Below, in pieces: positions 7,101 through 16,375 of a stretch of DNA of 64,000 nt. The position numbers and the translations under genes were made by a program. The stretch is from Candidatus Competibacteraceae bacterium (lineage in GTDB: Bacteria > Bacteroidota > Bacteroidia > CAIKAF01): NCBI GenBank assembly GCA_014879445.1, contig JACSSC010000034.1, forward strand, positions 1-64,000, read 5' to 3'. Under the pieces are notes generated by a model that saw only the letters and a program-made list of their open reading frames with translations, searched no databases and was not told where the DNA came from. Position 1 is the first letter of the stretch. Every line of letters starts with the position of its first letter.

Positions 7101-8645
7101 ATGAAAAAACTATGTATCGTTTCATGGCTGCTGCTTGTAGGCACATGCGCCGTTGCACAGGCGCCACAAGGCATTAACTATCAAGCGGTAGTGCGTGACA
7201 ACCTAGGGGCACCACTTACCAACACAACTGTAGGTATGCGCATTCAAATTCGCCAGGGCTCCCCTACCGGCACAATCGTTTATGCCGAGTCATTCTCTCC
7301 GACGAGCTCTTCTGCCGGGTTGGTCAATTTTGTAATTGGGCAAGGCAATGTGCTTACGGGCACATTTACGTCCATTGCCTGGAACAACGGCATTTATTTT
7401 TGTGAGGTAGGCGTAGATGTTGCCGGGGGTACCAGTTATGTGAATATGGGAGCACAACAGTTTATGAGTGTGCCATATGCTCTGTATGCCGAAACCAGTG
7501 GGTCGGCATCGGGTGGAGGCGTAACCCTTGATGGTGCTTATGATTTTGGTGGACCCGGGGCCGGACGTATTGTAACTGTTGACAGCGGACCCATCATATT
7601 AAATGCGTCGGGCAGTAATACGGCCGGCATGGCCGTGCTTATGACGGGTACAGGAAACAGTATCCAAGTTGAAAATAACAACCCCTCTAACGGATATGCT
7701 GCGCTTCAAGCCCTTACAAATAGTTCAAACACCAACAATTCTGCTATTTATGGTCGCAGTTCGGGTGCTTCTCGTGCTATAACCGGCGAAATTCCCAGTA
7801 CAGCTACCGGCGATGCTGCTGTTCGGGGTCTTAATCAGCGCACAAACGGTGGCATGGGGGTAGAAGGTGTTGGCTACAACGGAGTAGCCGGGAGCAGCGC
7901 ATATAATCAAGGATATGGTATTTATGGCTCCAATTCAAGTAGCCCGAATATTGGTTCGGGATATAATGCTATTGGGGTTGCTGGTATTGGCGGTGTTGGT
8001 GTAGTGGGCCAAACTACCAACGGTCAGCTCACAGGGGTTATGGGACAAAATTTTAATACCGGTATGACATATAATAATATAGGGATTTACGGAGAATCCA
8101 CCACAGGCGTAGGAGTATGGGGGCAAGGCGTTTCTTTTTATGGAGTTTATGCCAATGGCGATTTTGGCGCATCCGGTATTAAGGCCTTTGTAATTGATCA
8201 CCCTTTCAACCCTTCACAACAATACTTAAGACACTTCTCAATCGAGTCAAACGAAGTGTTGAATATTTACAGGGGCTCTGTCGTACTAAACAGTCAGGGC
8301 GAAGCTACCATCACATTGCCAACCTATGTTGAAGCCATCAACACCGACTATTCTTATCATCTTACACCTGTCGGCGCTTTTGCCCCTTTGTATATCAGCC
8401 AAAAAATGCTGAACGGAAGTTTTGGCATTGCAGGAGGTATGGCAGGTATGGAGGTGTCGTGGCAACTTGTGGCTCAACGCAATGACCCCTATCTGCAACA
8501 TCATCCTGAAAAACGCGAAGTGGAGCCCATGAAGCGTTCGGGCGAACAAGGAAAATATCTGATGCCGGGATTGTATCAAATGCCAGACAGCTATCGCATT
8601 AATGCAATACAACAAATGCCTGTCGCGATTCCTGCACAGGATTAA
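7101..8645 (+). CDS. Surface protein with glycine-rich repeats, function unknown
   Basis: A 514-residue exported protein with a signal peptide (cut near VAQA). The N-terminal domain (about 21-135, APQGINYQAVVRDNLGAPL onward) is found in many Bacteroidota secreted proteins. Residues about 140-370 are glycine-, serine- and asparagine-rich with short repeats such as GGMGVEGVGYNGVAGSS and YGIYGSNSSSP, likely a beta-solenoid or fibre-like fold. A C-terminal domain contains KAFVIDHPFNPSQQYLRHFS, resembling phage tail-fibre-associated and peptidase-like tail domains. It lacks a T9SS sorting domain, unlike its upstream partner. Structural or adhesive function is inferred. Confidence 0.72.
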   Translation: MKKLCIVSWLLLVGTCAVAQAPQGINYQAVVRDNLGAPLTNTTVGMRIQIRQGSPTGTIVYAESFSPTSSSAGLVNFVIGQGNVLTGTFTSIAWNNGIYFCEVGVDVAGGTSYVNMGAQQFMSVPYALYAETSGSASGGGVTLDGAYDFGGPGAGRIVTVDSGPIILNASGSNTAGMAVLMTGTGNSIQVENNNPSNGYAALQALTNSSNTNNSAIYGRSSGASRAITGEIPSTATGDAAVRGLNQRTNGGMGVEGVGYNGVAGSSAYNQGYGIYGSNSSSPNIGSGYNAIGVAGIGGVGVVGQTTNGQLTGVMGQNFNTGMTYNNIGIYGESTTGVGVWGQGVSFYGVYANGDFGASGIKAFVIDHPFNPSQQYLRHFSIESNEVLNIYRGSVVLNSQGEATITLPTYVEAINTDYSYHLTPVGAFAPLYISQKMLNGSFGIAGGMAGMEVSWQLVAQRNDPYLQHHPEKREVEPMKRSGEQGKYLMPGLYQMPDSYRINAIQQMPVAIPAQD

Positions 8646-8873
8646 TTTTCTTCATTCCAACTTTTTCAGCCCTTATTTTAAGGCATTTTGTCTTTGAAAA
8701 ACAATCTTATAATAAGATAGTTGGCTCCTAAATTTAGCAAACATCAGGTAATAAATCCTACAGATAAACACTGATTTTTGTCTGAGGACTTTTGTATCTA
8801 TTCAATCCCTTTTTGAGTTTATTTGATAAAACAACGAAACAAAGGATAGTTTTTTCATAGTTGTTGGGGAGCG

Positions 8874-8901
8874 AAAAAGGCCGGTTTTGTCCGGTCTTTT
8901 T
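8874..8901 (-). terminator. Rho-independent terminator of metG
   Basis: An 11-base arm (8874-8884) and its partner (8891-8901) form a GC-centred stem, with one G-T wobble, around a six-base loop. It is flanked by A and T runs and lies 7 bases after the metG stop. The T-tract follows the stem on the minus strand, as a terminator of metG requires; the symmetric sequence could act in both directions. The rest of 8646-8908 holds no gene that I can see. Confidence 0.75.
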
Positions 8902-8908
8902 CATTTGG

Positions 8909-10999
8909 CTAAGCCACGTCAGAGCCAGGTCTAACGACCTGTTCGGGCGAAACAAAATAGAGTTTTCCTTGAGGATCTTTGGCCATGAGTATCATCCCCT
9001 GCGATTCAATATTGCGAAGTTTACGGGCTGCCAAATTGGCCAACAGCACCACTTGTTTGCCTATCACCTCTTCGGGAGAATAATGTTCGGCTATGCCCGA
9101 AACAACGGTTCTGATATCAATCCCCGTATCTATGGTCAATTGCAATAATTTATCTGCTTTGGGCACCCGAACGGCTTCTTTGATAGTGCCAATGCGCAAA
9201 TCCATCCTTGCAAATTCGTCGAAAGTAATTTCGGGTTTTAGAGGCGAAATGGCTAAAGAAGCATCCTCTGTCGATTGTGTGTTTTCTGTTTTGGCTTGTG
9301 CCAATTTTGCGATTTGCTTTTCTATCGCATCGTCTTCCATTTTTTCGAAAAGCAAAACAGGGTTGCGAATTACGTGCCCTTGGGGCAAAGAAATTTCTTC
9401 ATCCCAATCAATCTGCAACTTTTGAAAGTTAAGCATTTCAAAAATCCGAACAGCGGTATCCGGTAAAAATGGTTGCATTAATGCGCCTAAATGTGCAATC
9501 AACAGAAGGCAATCTGAGAGCGCTTGGGCTGTTTGTTCGGGATTGGTTGCGAATTTTTTCCAAGGTTCTTTTTCCGTGAGATATTTATTTCCAAATCTTG
9601 CCAAATCGATGACTTCGGTAAGCGCCTGCCTGAATTTATACTGCTCCATGTTCTGAGCCAACGCATCATAGGTTTGTGCAATCACCTCTTTTACACCCGA
9701 ATCCTGAAATTCGGCATACTGAACCACCCCATTGTAATATTTATGATAGAGCACCCAAACCCGATTCACAAAATTGCCAAGTATGGCAACTAATTCAGAA
9801 TTGATTCGTGTTTGATAATCTTTCCAGGTAAACTCACTATCCGCATTTTCGGGAGAAATAGATGTAAGCACATAACGCAATTCATCTTTGCGCATTGGCA
9901 AATCAAGCAAATATTCATGGAGCCAAACTGCATGATTGCGTGACGTCGAAATTTTGTCGCCTTCTAGGTTTAAAAACTCATTGGCGGGGATATTGTCTGG
10001 AAGAATATAATCGCCATGCGCCTGCAAAAGGATAGGGAAAATGATACAATGAAAAACGATATTATCTTTCCCAATAAAATGCACAAGCTGTGTATCGGGA
10101 TCTTGCCAATAAGGTTTCCAATCTTTGTTGTTGTTGGTGGCCCATTGCCGAGTGGCTGAAATATATCCGATAGGTGCATCCAACCATACATAAAGCACTT
10201 TGCCTTCAGTGTGAGGAAGCGGCACGGGCACACCCCAGTCAAGGTCGCGTGTCATGGCTCTGCTTTTCAATCCATCACGCAGCCAACTCATACATTGTCC
10301 GCGAACATGTTGTTTCCAAGCATTGGCATCATGAGGAACCACCGGATATTTCATGGAAGGATAGCGGCCTGTTTTAATCCACTCTTCTACCCATTCTTGA
10401 TGATGCTGCATAGGCAAATACCAGTGTCTTGTCTTTCTTTTAACGGGCGGTTTGCCACTCAGCGTTGAGATGGGTTGTATCAAATCGGTAGGATTTAAAG
10501 ATGACCCGCATTTTTCACACTGATCACCATAGGCACCTGATGATGAACATTTAGGACATGTGCCTGTAATGTACCTGTCGGCCAAAAATTGCGAAAATTC
10601 TTCATCATAATATTGTTCACTTTCCTCCACTTCGAACACACCATTTTTTTCAAGTTGAAGAAAAAACGACTGGGCGGTATCGTAATGAAGCGGGTCGGAT
10701 GTGCGATGATAGATGTCGAAAGAAATACCAAAATCGGCAAATGCTTGTTGGTTGAGTTCATGATATTTTTGAATAATTTGTTGGGGCGTCGTGCCCTCTT
10801 TTTTAGCCCGAAGTGTAATGGCTGCTCCATGTTCATCGCTCCCACAAATAAATACGACATCGCGCCGATGCAGGCGTAGGTATCTCACAAAAATATCAGC
10901 AGGCAAATAGGCCCCTGCCAAATGTCCGATGTGAAGAGGCCCATTGGCATATGGCAAAGCTGCCGTAACAGTATATCGTTTAGGTTTTCGTTGCTCCAT
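8909..10999 (-). CDS. metG: Methionyl-tRNA synthetase with C-terminal tRNA-binding domain
   Basis: Charges tRNA-Met in the cytoplasm. The 696-residue protein contains the class I HIGH motif (YANGPLHIGHLAGAYLPAD, about 17-35), a zinc knuckle (CPKC and CEKC, about 148-165), the KMSKS-loop variant KISTS (about 347-351; KxSTS is usual in this enzyme type), and an anticodon-binding helical domain. From about residue 590 there is a Trbp111/EMAP-II-like tRNA-binding domain (FDEFARMDLRIGTI) with the conserved VVLLANLAARKLRNIESQGM segment. Length and domain order are those of the long bacterial form. A TACCTTTG box lies five bases before the ATG. Confidence 0.97.
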   Translation of the reverse strand: MEQRKPKRYTVTAALPYANGPLHIGHLAGAYLPADIFVRYLRLHRRDVVFICGSDEHGAAITLRAKKEGTTPQQIIQKYHELNQQAFADFGISFDIYHRTSDPLHYDTAQSFFLQLEKNGVFEVEESEQYYDEEFSQFLADRYITGTCPKCSSSGAYGDQCEKCGSSLNPTDLIQPISTLSGKPPVKRKTRHWYLPMQHHQEWVEEWIKTGRYPSMKYPVVPHDANAWKQHVRGQCMSWLRDGLKSRAMTRDLDWGVPVPLPHTEGKVLYVWLDAPIGYISATRQWATNNNKDWKPYWQDPDTQLVHFIGKDNIVFHCIIFPILLQAHGDYILPDNIPANEFLNLEGDKISTSRNHAVWLHEYLLDLPMRKDELRYVLTSISPENADSEFTWKDYQTRINSELVAILGNFVNRVWVLYHKYYNGVVQYAEFQDSGVKEVIAQTYDALAQNMEQYKFRQALTEVIDLARFGNKYLTEKEPWKKFATNPEQTAQALSDCLLLIAHLGALMQPFLPDTAVRIFEMLNFQKLQIDWDEEISLPQGHVIRNPVLLFEKMEDDAIEKQIAKLAQAKTENTQSTEDASLAISPLKPEITFDEFARMDLRIGTIKEAVRVPKADKLLQLTIDTGIDIRTVVSGIAEHYSPEEVIGKQVVLLANLAARKLRNIESQGMILMAKDPQGKLYFVSPEQVVRPGSDVA

Positions 11000-11004
11000 A
11001 ATGG

Positions 11005-11012
11005 CAAAGGTA
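11005..11012 (-). promoter_or_regulatory. -7 promoter box TACCTTTG of metG
   Basis: Exact match to TAnnTTTG on the minus strand, followed by CCATT and the metG ATG. Transcription would start at or near the ATG, giving a leaderless or near-leaderless mRNA. The -33 element is weak. Confidence 0.55.
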
Positions 11013-11102
11013 TCTATTTCTTTAGATAGAAAAACGAACTAAGCAGATTCGTTTAACGAAAAAAACAAAGGCGTATATCTGCTAATAGAAAATATTTTAC
11101 TG

Positions 11103-11110
11103 TATTTTTG
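11103..11110 (+). promoter_or_regulatory. -7 promoter box TATTTTTG of pyrH
   Basis: Exact TAnnTTTG match in the metG-pyrH intergenic region, 66 bases before the pyrH start, so pyrH would have a conventional 5' leader. No clear -33 TTTG was seen. Confidence 0.5.
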
Positions 11111-11176
11111 GCAGGCCGGAACTGCTAAGGCAATTAGGCCATTATTATTCTTTATCTAAATAGATTAACAAAACAA

Positions 11177-11884
11177 ATGAAATACAAGCGTATCCTTCTA
11201 AAACTAAGTGGTGAGTCGTTGATGGGCAAACAACAATTTGGAATAGATTCAGAAATGTTATCGCATTATGCATATGAAATAAAAGCGATTGTTGATTTTG
11301 GTGTACAGGTAGCTATTGTGATAGGCGGGGGCAATATTTTCAGGGGGATCAATGCAGCCGGCGAAGTATATGATCGCGTACAGGCCGATTATATGGGCAT
11401 GCTAGCCACCGTTATGAATGGTATGGCATTGCAAAGTGCCCTTGAGCACAAAGGCGTTCACACACGACTTCAAACAGCCATTGAAATGAAAGAGATAGGA
11501 GAACCTTTTATTCGTCGTAGAGCAGTAAGGCATTTAGAAAAAGGGCGTGTGGTTATTTTTGGTGCCGGCACCGGCAATCCTTATTTCACAACAGATACCG
11601 CGGCTTCGTTGAGGGCCATCGAGATTGAAGCAGATGTTGTGTTGAAGGGCACCAGGGTGGATGGTATCTATACTGCCGACCCCGAAAAAGATAAGTCGGC
11701 ACGTCGCTACGAAACACTGTCGTTTAGTGAAGTGTATAGCAAAGGCCTAAACGTAATGGATATGACGGCATTTACCCTATGTAATGAAAACAAATTGCCC
11801 ATTATTGTGTTTGATATTAATACCAAAGGGAATCTTCTCCGCTTAGTGGAAGGTCAGAAAATTGGCACGTTGGTGGAGGGCTAA
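11177..11884 (+). CDS. pyrH: UMP kinase
   Basis: Phosphorylates UMP to UDP in pyrimidine nucleotide synthesis. The 235 residues are the usual length for bacterial PyrH (amino acid kinase fold, unrelated to eukaryotic UMP/CMP kinases). Visible hallmarks are the N-terminal [12 protein letters not shown], the glycine-rich [11 protein letters not shown] (about 49-59), [17 protein letters not shown] (about 130-146), [16 protein letters not shown] and [18 protein letters not shown]. It is transcribed divergently from metG. In many Bacteroidota pyrH is followed by frr, but here a ZIP transporter follows. Confidence 0.97.
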   Translation: MKYKRILLKLSGESLMGKQQFGIDSEMLSHYAYEIKAIVDFGVQVAIVIGGGNIFRGINAAGEVYDRVQADYMGMLATVMNGMALQSALEHKGVHTRLQTAIEMKEIGEPFIRRRAVRHLEKGRVVIFGAGTGNPYFTTDTAASLRAIEIEADVVLKGTRVDGIYTADPEKDKSARRYETLSFSEVYSKGLNVMDMTAFTLCNENKLPIIVFDINTKGNLLRLVEGQKIGTLVEG

Positions 11885-11973
11885 TAGTTGCGTTTTTATA
11901 TTAATTACTTGGAGTTGGAACAGTAAATTTCTATTTTTTTATAAAAATAATTAGATTTATCTAAATAATTGTA

Positions 11974-12798
11974 ATGGAACGCTTGATAGGTTATATGCAA
12001 GAAATAGGTCCGGTACGAGCGGCATTGCTTGCCACTCTATTTACCTGGATGCTTACAGCGGCGGGTGCATCTTTTGTATTTCTATTCAAAACCATGAATC
12101 GTAAAGCGTTGGATGTGATGCTAGGGTTTACAGGCGGGGTCATGGTGGCCGCCAGTTTTTGGTCACTTTTAAACCCGGCTATTGAAATGAGTGAAACGAT
12201 GTATCCGGGCATGAAGTGGATGCCGGCTGCCGTCGGCTTTTTGTTTGGGGCCTTGTTTATCTATATTTTAGACAAAACAATGCCGCACTTGCATATCAAT
12301 TTTGGTGATGATGAAAGCGAAGGGGTTAAAACAGCTTGGCATCGAACCACCCTACTCATTTTGGCCATTACACTACACAATATCCCCGAAGGCCTAGCTG
12401 TAGGCGTTTTATTTGGTGCTGCTGCGCTGGGTATGGATGGCGCCAGTTTTGCCGGAGCTATCGCATTGGCAATTGGTATTGGAATTCAAAATTTTCCGGA
12501 AGGCATCGCTGTGGCAATGCCCCTTCGTCGTCAAGGGGTAAGCCGGTTTAAATCATTTTGGTACGGCCAGCTGTCGGCAATTGTAGAGCCAGTTGCCGGA
12601 GTGCTGGGTGCTTTACTTGTGGTATTTATGCAGCCCATATTGCCCTTTGCCCTTTCGTTTGCTGCCGGGGCTATGATATATGTGGTGGTGGAAGAGGTAA
12701 TACCCGAAACCCAGCGCGACAAGTTTACGGATGTCGCCGTACTAGGTTTTATTGGTGGATTTCTAGTTATGATGATTCTAGATGTAGCATTGGGATAA
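11974..12798 (+). CDS. ZIP family divalent metal transporter
   Basis: A 274-residue inner-membrane protein of about eight transmembrane segments that should import zinc or another divalent metal. The two signature metal-binding helices are clear: HNIPEGLAVGVLFG (about 131-144) and QNFPEGIAVAMPLRR (about 172-186), with the conserved H/N-x-x-P-E-G metal ligands. The short hydrophilic loop HLHINFGDDESEG between them may bind metal. It resembles the GufA/ZupT branch. It converges with the GH3-like gene with only 6 bp between the stops. No Zur-type operator is evident. Confidence 0.9.
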   Translation: MERLIGYMQEIGPVRAALLATLFTWMLTAAGASFVFLFKTMNRKALDVMLGFTGGVMVAASFWSLLNPAIEMSETMYPGMKWMPAAVGFLFGALFIYILDKTMPHLHINFGDDESEGVKTAWHRTTLLILAITLHNIPEGLAVGVLFGAAALGMDGASFAGAIALAIGIGIQNFPEGIAVAMPLRRQGVSRFKSFWYGQLSAIVEPVAGVLGALLVVFMQPILPFALSFAAGAMIYVVVEEVIPETQRDKFTDVAVLGFIGGFLVMMILDVALG

Positions 12799-12804
12799 TT
12801 TTTT

Positions 12805-14310
12805 TTAGCTCTGCCGAATAAACGGGAATAAAGCATCCGCCATTTGCCTGTTGTCGGCCAATCTGGGTACTTTATTTTGTCCACCCAGCTTTCCTGCCAA
12901 TTTCATGTATTGCCTAAAACCATCTCGCTGAATAAGGGTGATTTTTAAGGGCTGTAATACCGATCCCGAAAGCAAATCGTTGTAATAAATATTTTTGCGC
13001 ATCAGTGATTGGTTGATGAGCATGGCAAATTGACTGATATCCGGCGGATATTGGTTAAATTCTACAAACCATTCATGATAAGGAAGAGACCCGTCGGCTG
13101 GTGAAACCTGTGGGGCAACATGATACTCGGTTACTTCGGCAGGCATCACCGCCAAAGCATCTTGCAAAGCACTGTCAACCTCTTCGGAAATAACATGCTC
13201 GCCAAAAGCCGAAATAAAATGTTTGGTGCGACCTGTAACAACTATTCGATAGGGATTAGTGGAAACAAACTTTACAGTGTCGCCGATTAAATAGCCCCAA
13301 AGTCCGGCATTGGTGTTTAATACAATTGCATAATTCACTCCTAGTTCTACCTCTTCGAGCGATATACGGTGCGGATTAGGCAAAAACACTTCTTGGGCAG
13401 GAATGAATTCGTAGAAAATGCCTGCATTGATTTGCAATAACAACCCCTCTTCTTGTTGCGAATCCTGAAAAGCAATAAACCCTTCGGATGCCGGATAGGT
13501 TTCAATGGTATGAACCTGACGTCCGAGGGTGTTTTCAAAACGCTGCCTGTAAGGTTCGTAATTTACGCCACCATATACATATAGTTGTAATTGAGGAAAA
13601 ATGTCACGGATGGTTGGTTTGCCTGTTTTTTCAAGCAGTTTGTCAAAATACATCTGTACCCATGATGGAATACCCCCAATCAATCGCATATCACTTCGAA
13701 TGGTTTCCTCTGCGATGGCCTCTACTTTCTCTTCCCAGTCATCAATGCAATTGGTTTTCCATGAAGGCAACTGATTTCGTTTGATATACCAAGGAATTTG
13801 ATGATTCACAATGCCTGATAAGCGACCGGTAAGGATAGATCCGATTTTTTCAAGCTCCGGGCTTCCTGAAAGAAAAATCATACCACCGTCAAAAAATGAA
13901 CTGTTGCCGGTTTCGGCAATATAGCAAAATACTGCATTGCGGGCTGAGTTTACATGATACGAAACCGAATCACGTGTTATGGGTATATATTTTGCCCCCG
14001 ACGTTGTTCCTGATGTTTTGGCAAAATAAATGGGTGCGCCGCGCCACAACACATCTTGTGCGCCATCCATGATTTGTTGTATATATGGCGACAACCCTTC
14101 ATATTCCACAACAGGCACCTGCTTTTTAAAATCATTATAACATCTCACATCCGCTAAGCCATGGTCGCGCCCAAAAAGCGTCTGGCAGCCCGTTTGTGTT
14201 AATGTTTCTAATATCTTATTTTGCCAATAATGCGGCTGCTTGCTTTGTTTGTGAATTTGTGCTGCTACATGGTGGGCAAATGGTTTTATGATTGCTGATT
14301 TGTATCCCAT
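12805..14310 (-). CDS. GH3-family adenylating enzyme (auxin-responsive GH3 homologue)
   Basis: A 501-residue member of the GH3 family within the ANL adenylating superfamily. Plant GH3 proteins activate an acyl acid with ATP and join it to an amino acid; bacterial members are largely uncharacterised. Visible motifs are the P-loop-like FAKTSGTTSGAKYIPIT (about 91-107), IETYPASEGFIAF (about 263-275) and the GYLIGDTVKFVSTNPYR segment (about 335-351) with the adenylate-binding Asp, followed by VTGRTKHFISAFGEHV. All three superfamily ATP/AMP motifs look intact. No partner enzyme adjoins it, so the substrate is unknown. Confidence 0.88.
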   Translation of the reverse strand: MGYKSAIIKPFAHHVAAQIHKQSKQPHYWQNKILETLTQTGCQTLFGRDHGLADVRCYNDFKKQVPVVEYEGLSPYIQQIMDGAQDVLWRGAPIYFAKTSGTTSGAKYIPITRDSVSYHVNSARNAVFCYIAETGNSSFFDGGMIFLSGSPELEKIGSILTGRLSGIVNHQIPWYIKRNQLPSWKTNCIDDWEEKVEAIAEETIRSDMRLIGGIPSWVQMYFDKLLEKTGKPTIRDIFPQLQLYVYGGVNYEPYRQRFENTLGRQVHTIETYPASEGFIAFQDSQQEEGLLLQINAGIFYEFIPAQEVFLPNPHRISLEEVELGVNYAIVLNTNAGLWGYLIGDTVKFVSTNPYRIVVTGRTKHFISAFGEHVISEEVDSALQDALAVMPAEVTEYHVAPQVSPADGSLPYHEWFVEFNQYPPDISQFAMLINQSLMRKNIYYNDLLSGSVLQPLKITLIQRDGFRQYMKLAGKLGGQNKVPRLADNRQMADALFPFIRQS

Positions 14311-14370
14311 ACTTGCTAATTCGTAAGAACAAAATAACGTAAATATTCAGGATTTTGTAATCTTGCAGGT

Positions 14371-16194
14371 ATGCTTTCATCTGGTTCTCGATTTTTTTCG
14401 TCAGATTCCCTCCGTTCCATATATGTTGGATCGGCTGTAGGTGTTTGGATTTACATTATACTTCGTGCCATTTTTGTTCCATTGGTTCATGATGAGGCCT
14501 CCACTTTTTTTCATTACATTCATAGAGAGGAGTTTTTGCCTTACAGATCACATTGGGACGCAAACAATCATATCTTAAATTCTGCTCTCGGTATTTTTTT
14601 CTATAAGTTGTTGGGTAGCGCCGAATGGGTTTTACGTTTGCCCAACCTCTTGTTTTTCCCGCTGTATGCGTTTTATACTTTTCGACTCAGTTCATTATTA
14701 TCATCCACATCAACAAAATACCTGTTTCGCTTTGTATTTCTGTTTGCTCATGGCGTGATTGAGTTTATGGCATTATCGCGTGGCTACGGCATGAGCATGG
14801 CATTACTGCTTGCAATGTGTTTCCATTTTATTTCTTTTCTGAAAAATTCCGAAACCCGAGATTTGTTGGCCGTTTTAGGGTTTGGCGTTTTGGCCTTGGT
14901 GGCTAATTTCAATCTGATGGTTAGTTTTTTGCTTTGCCTGATTTGGATAATGGTTGTGATTTGCACAGATGGTAAATCGAAAAAATTATGGCGCATTTCG
15001 CTGGTTCTGTTGGGTGGATTTATTCCTGTATTGATGGCCTCAGTGGTTGCCTTTGAATTAAAAAGGCAGGGATTGCTGTATTATGGTGCTGCGGATGGGT
15101 TTTGGGAAATCTCTGTATTGAGTATTTTCAAATTGCTTTTTGGCAAAACACATTGGACTTACGAAATATTCATTGTTTTGTTTTTTGTTTGGATTGTTGC
15201 AACTAGCTTTTTTCGCATATTCAAACAATCTGTGATAAAATCTCTACGCGACCCCGTATTAGTTTTCCCTGTTTTGCTATTGGCTGGGCTATCGGCTGTG
15301 TATATCCAAAACAAATGGATGGGCGTAAATTTGCCTGAAGACCGCACCGGGCTACATCTCTTTATTTATTTGTTAGCCGCATTGTTTTTTTTGAAACCTG
15401 TTTTATCAGGTCGTGCTTTCAGATGGTCATCCTGGATATTATTGCCATTGTTATGGTTTCCGGTTCATTTTATAAAACAGGCCAATTGGTCACACACTAC
15501 ATTGTGGAAAAATGAATGTATGCCCGAAAAGTTTTATGATGCCATTGCAACCGACGGTGGCGCCGGCGGGTATTATGCCTCTTTGGGCGGATATGGTATT
15601 CAACACATGATCTGGTATTATTACAATTATCGCAACAACGGACATGGCCCTATGATGAGTTATTACGACTATCCCGCCTGGCATTATGATTATCTGTTGC
15701 TCAACCCCCTTGAAAGATCACTTCAAAATGTTGAAAAATACACACTACTGCTTGAAAACCCTCATTCCGGTATCGGACTGTATGAACGCAAACACAGGGC
15801 TAAAAGAGAAACAGACACCATACTAACCATCAAAAACTTGCCCATAACTACACAAACCGAATATGTAGATTTCTTCAACAGTGCAGCACATTCATTCGGT
15901 GGCGATAGCATTGCTGTGGATATATACATGGAATTAACATCCCCTGCTAAACCCTTGATTGCCTCAGCGGTAGTGAGCTTCGATAAGCCCGATGGGTCTT
16001 TGTTATATTATCAGTATGTAAGTTTGCATTGGCTTCGCGATTCTTATACTGAACAAAATTCTGCTTTCCGTCATGTCTTTTTTATTCCGGCTTTGCCTTC
16101 AGATGTCGGGCGTTTAGCCATTGTATTATGGAATCAGAAAAAAGTGCCTATTCAAATCAGGTTGGCCAATGTAGTAATAAGTCGAATCAGGTAA
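14371..16194 (+). CDS. Multi-pass membrane protein, GT-C glycosyltransferase-like
   Basis: A 607-residue protein with roughly ten hydrophobic segments in the first 370 residues and a soluble C-terminal domain of about 230 residues. The first outside loop contains VHDEASTFFHYIH (about 37-49), resembling the acidic catalytic loop of GT-C glycosyltransferases (PMT/ArnT type), which use lipid-linked sugars. I infer a sugar-transfer role, but overall similarity cannot be tested here. A TAATCTTG box (one mismatch to TAnnTTTG) ends five bases before the ATG. It is divergent from the GH3 homologue and belongs to no evident operon. Confidence 0.6.
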   Translation: MLSSGSRFFSSDSLRSIYVGSAVGVWIYIILRAIFVPLVHDEASTFFHYIHREEFLPYRSHWDANNHILNSALGIFFYKLLGSAEWVLRLPNLLFFPLYAFYTFRLSSLLSSTSTKYLFRFVFLFAHGVIEFMALSRGYGMSMALLLAMCFHFISFLKNSETRDLLAVLGFGVLALVANFNLMVSFLLCLIWIMVVICTDGKSKKLWRISLVLLGGFIPVLMASVVAFELKRQGLLYYGAADGFWEISVLSIFKLLFGKTHWTYEIFIVLFFVWIVATSFFRIFKQSVIKSLRDPVLVFPVLLLAGLSAVYIQNKWMGVNLPEDRTGLHLFIYLLAALFFLKPVLSGRAFRWSSWILLPLLWFPVHFIKQANWSHTTLWKNECMPEKFYDAIATDGGAGGYYASLGGYGIQHMIWYYYNYRNNGHGPMMSYYDYPAWHYDYLLLNPLERSLQNVEKYTLLLENPHSGIGLYERKHRAKRETDTILTIKNLPITTQTEYVDFFNSAAHSFGGDSIAVDIYMELTSPAKPLIASAVVSFDKPDGSLLYYQYVSLHWLRDSYTEQNSAFRHVFFIPALPSDVGRLAIVLWNQKKVPIQIRLANVVISRIR

Positions 16195-16240
16195 AATGTC
16201 AGAAAAACAGTCAGAATTATTTTTATTCAACTATTTACCT

Positions 16241-16248
16241 TATCTTTG
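16241..16248 (+). promoter_or_regulatory. -7 promoter box TATCTTTG of the DEAD-box gene
   Basis: Exact match to TAnnTTTG, located 127 bases before the helicase start codon. It implies a transcribed leader of roughly 120 bases containing the foldable element described at 16287-16361. Confidence 0.55.
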
Positions 16249-16286
16249 CCCACTATTAATAAATTAACTGACCGCCAAAGCTCGAT

Positions 16287-16361
16287 GCTGCCTGTGGAAG
16301 GTAGCCACCCAAAGGTCCCCGGCAAAACATCCGACTTCTTTGTGTAAACGGGCCTTTGTGG
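16287..16361 (+). ncRNA. Candidate structured 5' leader of the DEAD-box helicase mRNA
   Basis: GCTGCC (16287-16292) can pair with GGTAGC (16300-16305). A longer stem joins CCAC, AAAGG and CCC (16305-16319) to GGG, CCTTT and GTGG (16350-16361) with two small bulges. Inside its loop CGG (16320-16322) can pair with CCG (16331-16333). The region is much more GC-rich than the surrounding leader and ends 14 bases before the start codon. DEAD-box genes are often regulated through cold-sensitive leaders; that role is inferred here. Confidence 0.4.
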
Positions 16362-16375
16362 TTAAAAAAATCATT

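Noticed and set aside
8909-10999. KISTS instead of KMSKS in MetG taken as a defect.
   Set aside because: KxSTS is normal for this type of methionyl-tRNA synthetase.
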